Assembly (NCBI GenBank): GCA_022360105.1
Contig: JAKSDL010000103.1
Coordinates: 1-5,084, forward strand
From: Pseudomonadota bacterium
Lineage (GTDB): Bacteria; SAR324; XYD2-FULL-50-16; JAHJRI01
Length of the DNA: 5,084 bases
Reading direction: 5' to 3'
Positions 5,003 through 5,084 of this stretch are shown here, piece by piece (within the stretch, counting starts at the first letter, position 1; each line of letters starts with the position of its first letter). Below the pieces are notes generated by a model, which was given only the letters and a program-made list of their open reading frames with translations, made no database searches and had not been told where the DNA came from. Both the position numbers and the translations under genes were made by a program.

Positions 5003-5084
5003 ATGAAAGATGTAATCGTTCGCAATGCAAAAACTGATGATGCTGCAGCTATCGCTGGTCTTTCAAATCAACTTGGCTATCAAA
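5003..5084 (+). CDS. GNAT-family N-acetyltransferase (5' part only)
   Basis: Only the first 27 codons are inside the window. They read MKDVIVRNAKTDDAAAIAGL then SNQLGYQ, the typical first strand and helix of GNAT acetyltransferases (pattern: I-R-A-x-x-x-D-x-x-x-I-x-x-L-x-x-x-L-G-Y). Proteins of this family transfer an acetyl group from acetyl-CoA to an amine; the acetyl-CoA-binding motif lies beyond the window, so the substrate cannot be guessed. The ATG at 5003 must be the start or close to it, because an in-frame TAG (4997-4999) lies directly upstream. The nearest Shine-Dalgarno-like AGAGG (4984-4988) is 14 bases away, farther than usual. Confidence 0.75.
   Translation, partial: MKDVIVRNAKTDDAAAIAGLSNQLGYQ

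Overview
The window looks like bacterial chromosome from a Gram-negative species. Gene order, ribosome binding sites and protein families are bacterial. The GC content is moderate in the transporter genes and clearly lower in the abiE and right-hand parts. The short dispersed motifs (TACTGTCC-CTGATT, and a ladder of seven-base CNNTCAG units) resemble intergenic repeats I associate with Desulfobacterota-type genomes. That placement is an inference from memory and is weak.

Layout. Positions 1-1027 (+) hold the end of a phosphate-type ABC permease (PstA-like), followed a few bases later by its ATPase (PstB-like). Positions 1219-2809 (-) hold an abiE-type (type IV) toxin-antitoxin locus converging on the transporter genes. 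Its antitoxin/repressor AbiEi is intact. The AbiEii nucleotidyltransferase toxin is broken: its middle is missing, an in-frame TAA sits where the two halves meet, and the remaining C-terminal half carries a WYL-like domain. Upstream of abiEi lies a perfect 14-bp inverted repeat, a strong candidate for the AbiEi operator. A nearly identical 15-bp motif occurs once on each side of the abiE unit (1065 and 2889). Positions 2890-3188 are gene-free but structured, with a heptamer repeat and several hairpins. Positions 3189-4043 (-) encode a short-chain dehydrogenase/reductase (SDR) with some non-standard cofactor-loop residues.

Positions 4044-5002 have no securely identified gene. They contain a possible 47-codon ORF (4105-4248, +), a lysine-rich reading frame interrupted by one TAA (4329-4685, +) that may be an eroded gene, and then a C-rich spacer. 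The window ends inside a GNAT-type acetyltransferase gene starting at 5003 (+).

How the genes relate. PstA and PstB would form part of one inner-membrane phosphate importer. AbiEi probably represses its own promoter and would have neutralised the toxin, which now looks dead, leaving an orphan antitoxin. The SDR and the acetyltransferase have no visible functional link to their neighbours. No clearly novel system is evident. The most informative parts are the decayed AbiEii-WYL toxin, its operator, and the flanking repeats.
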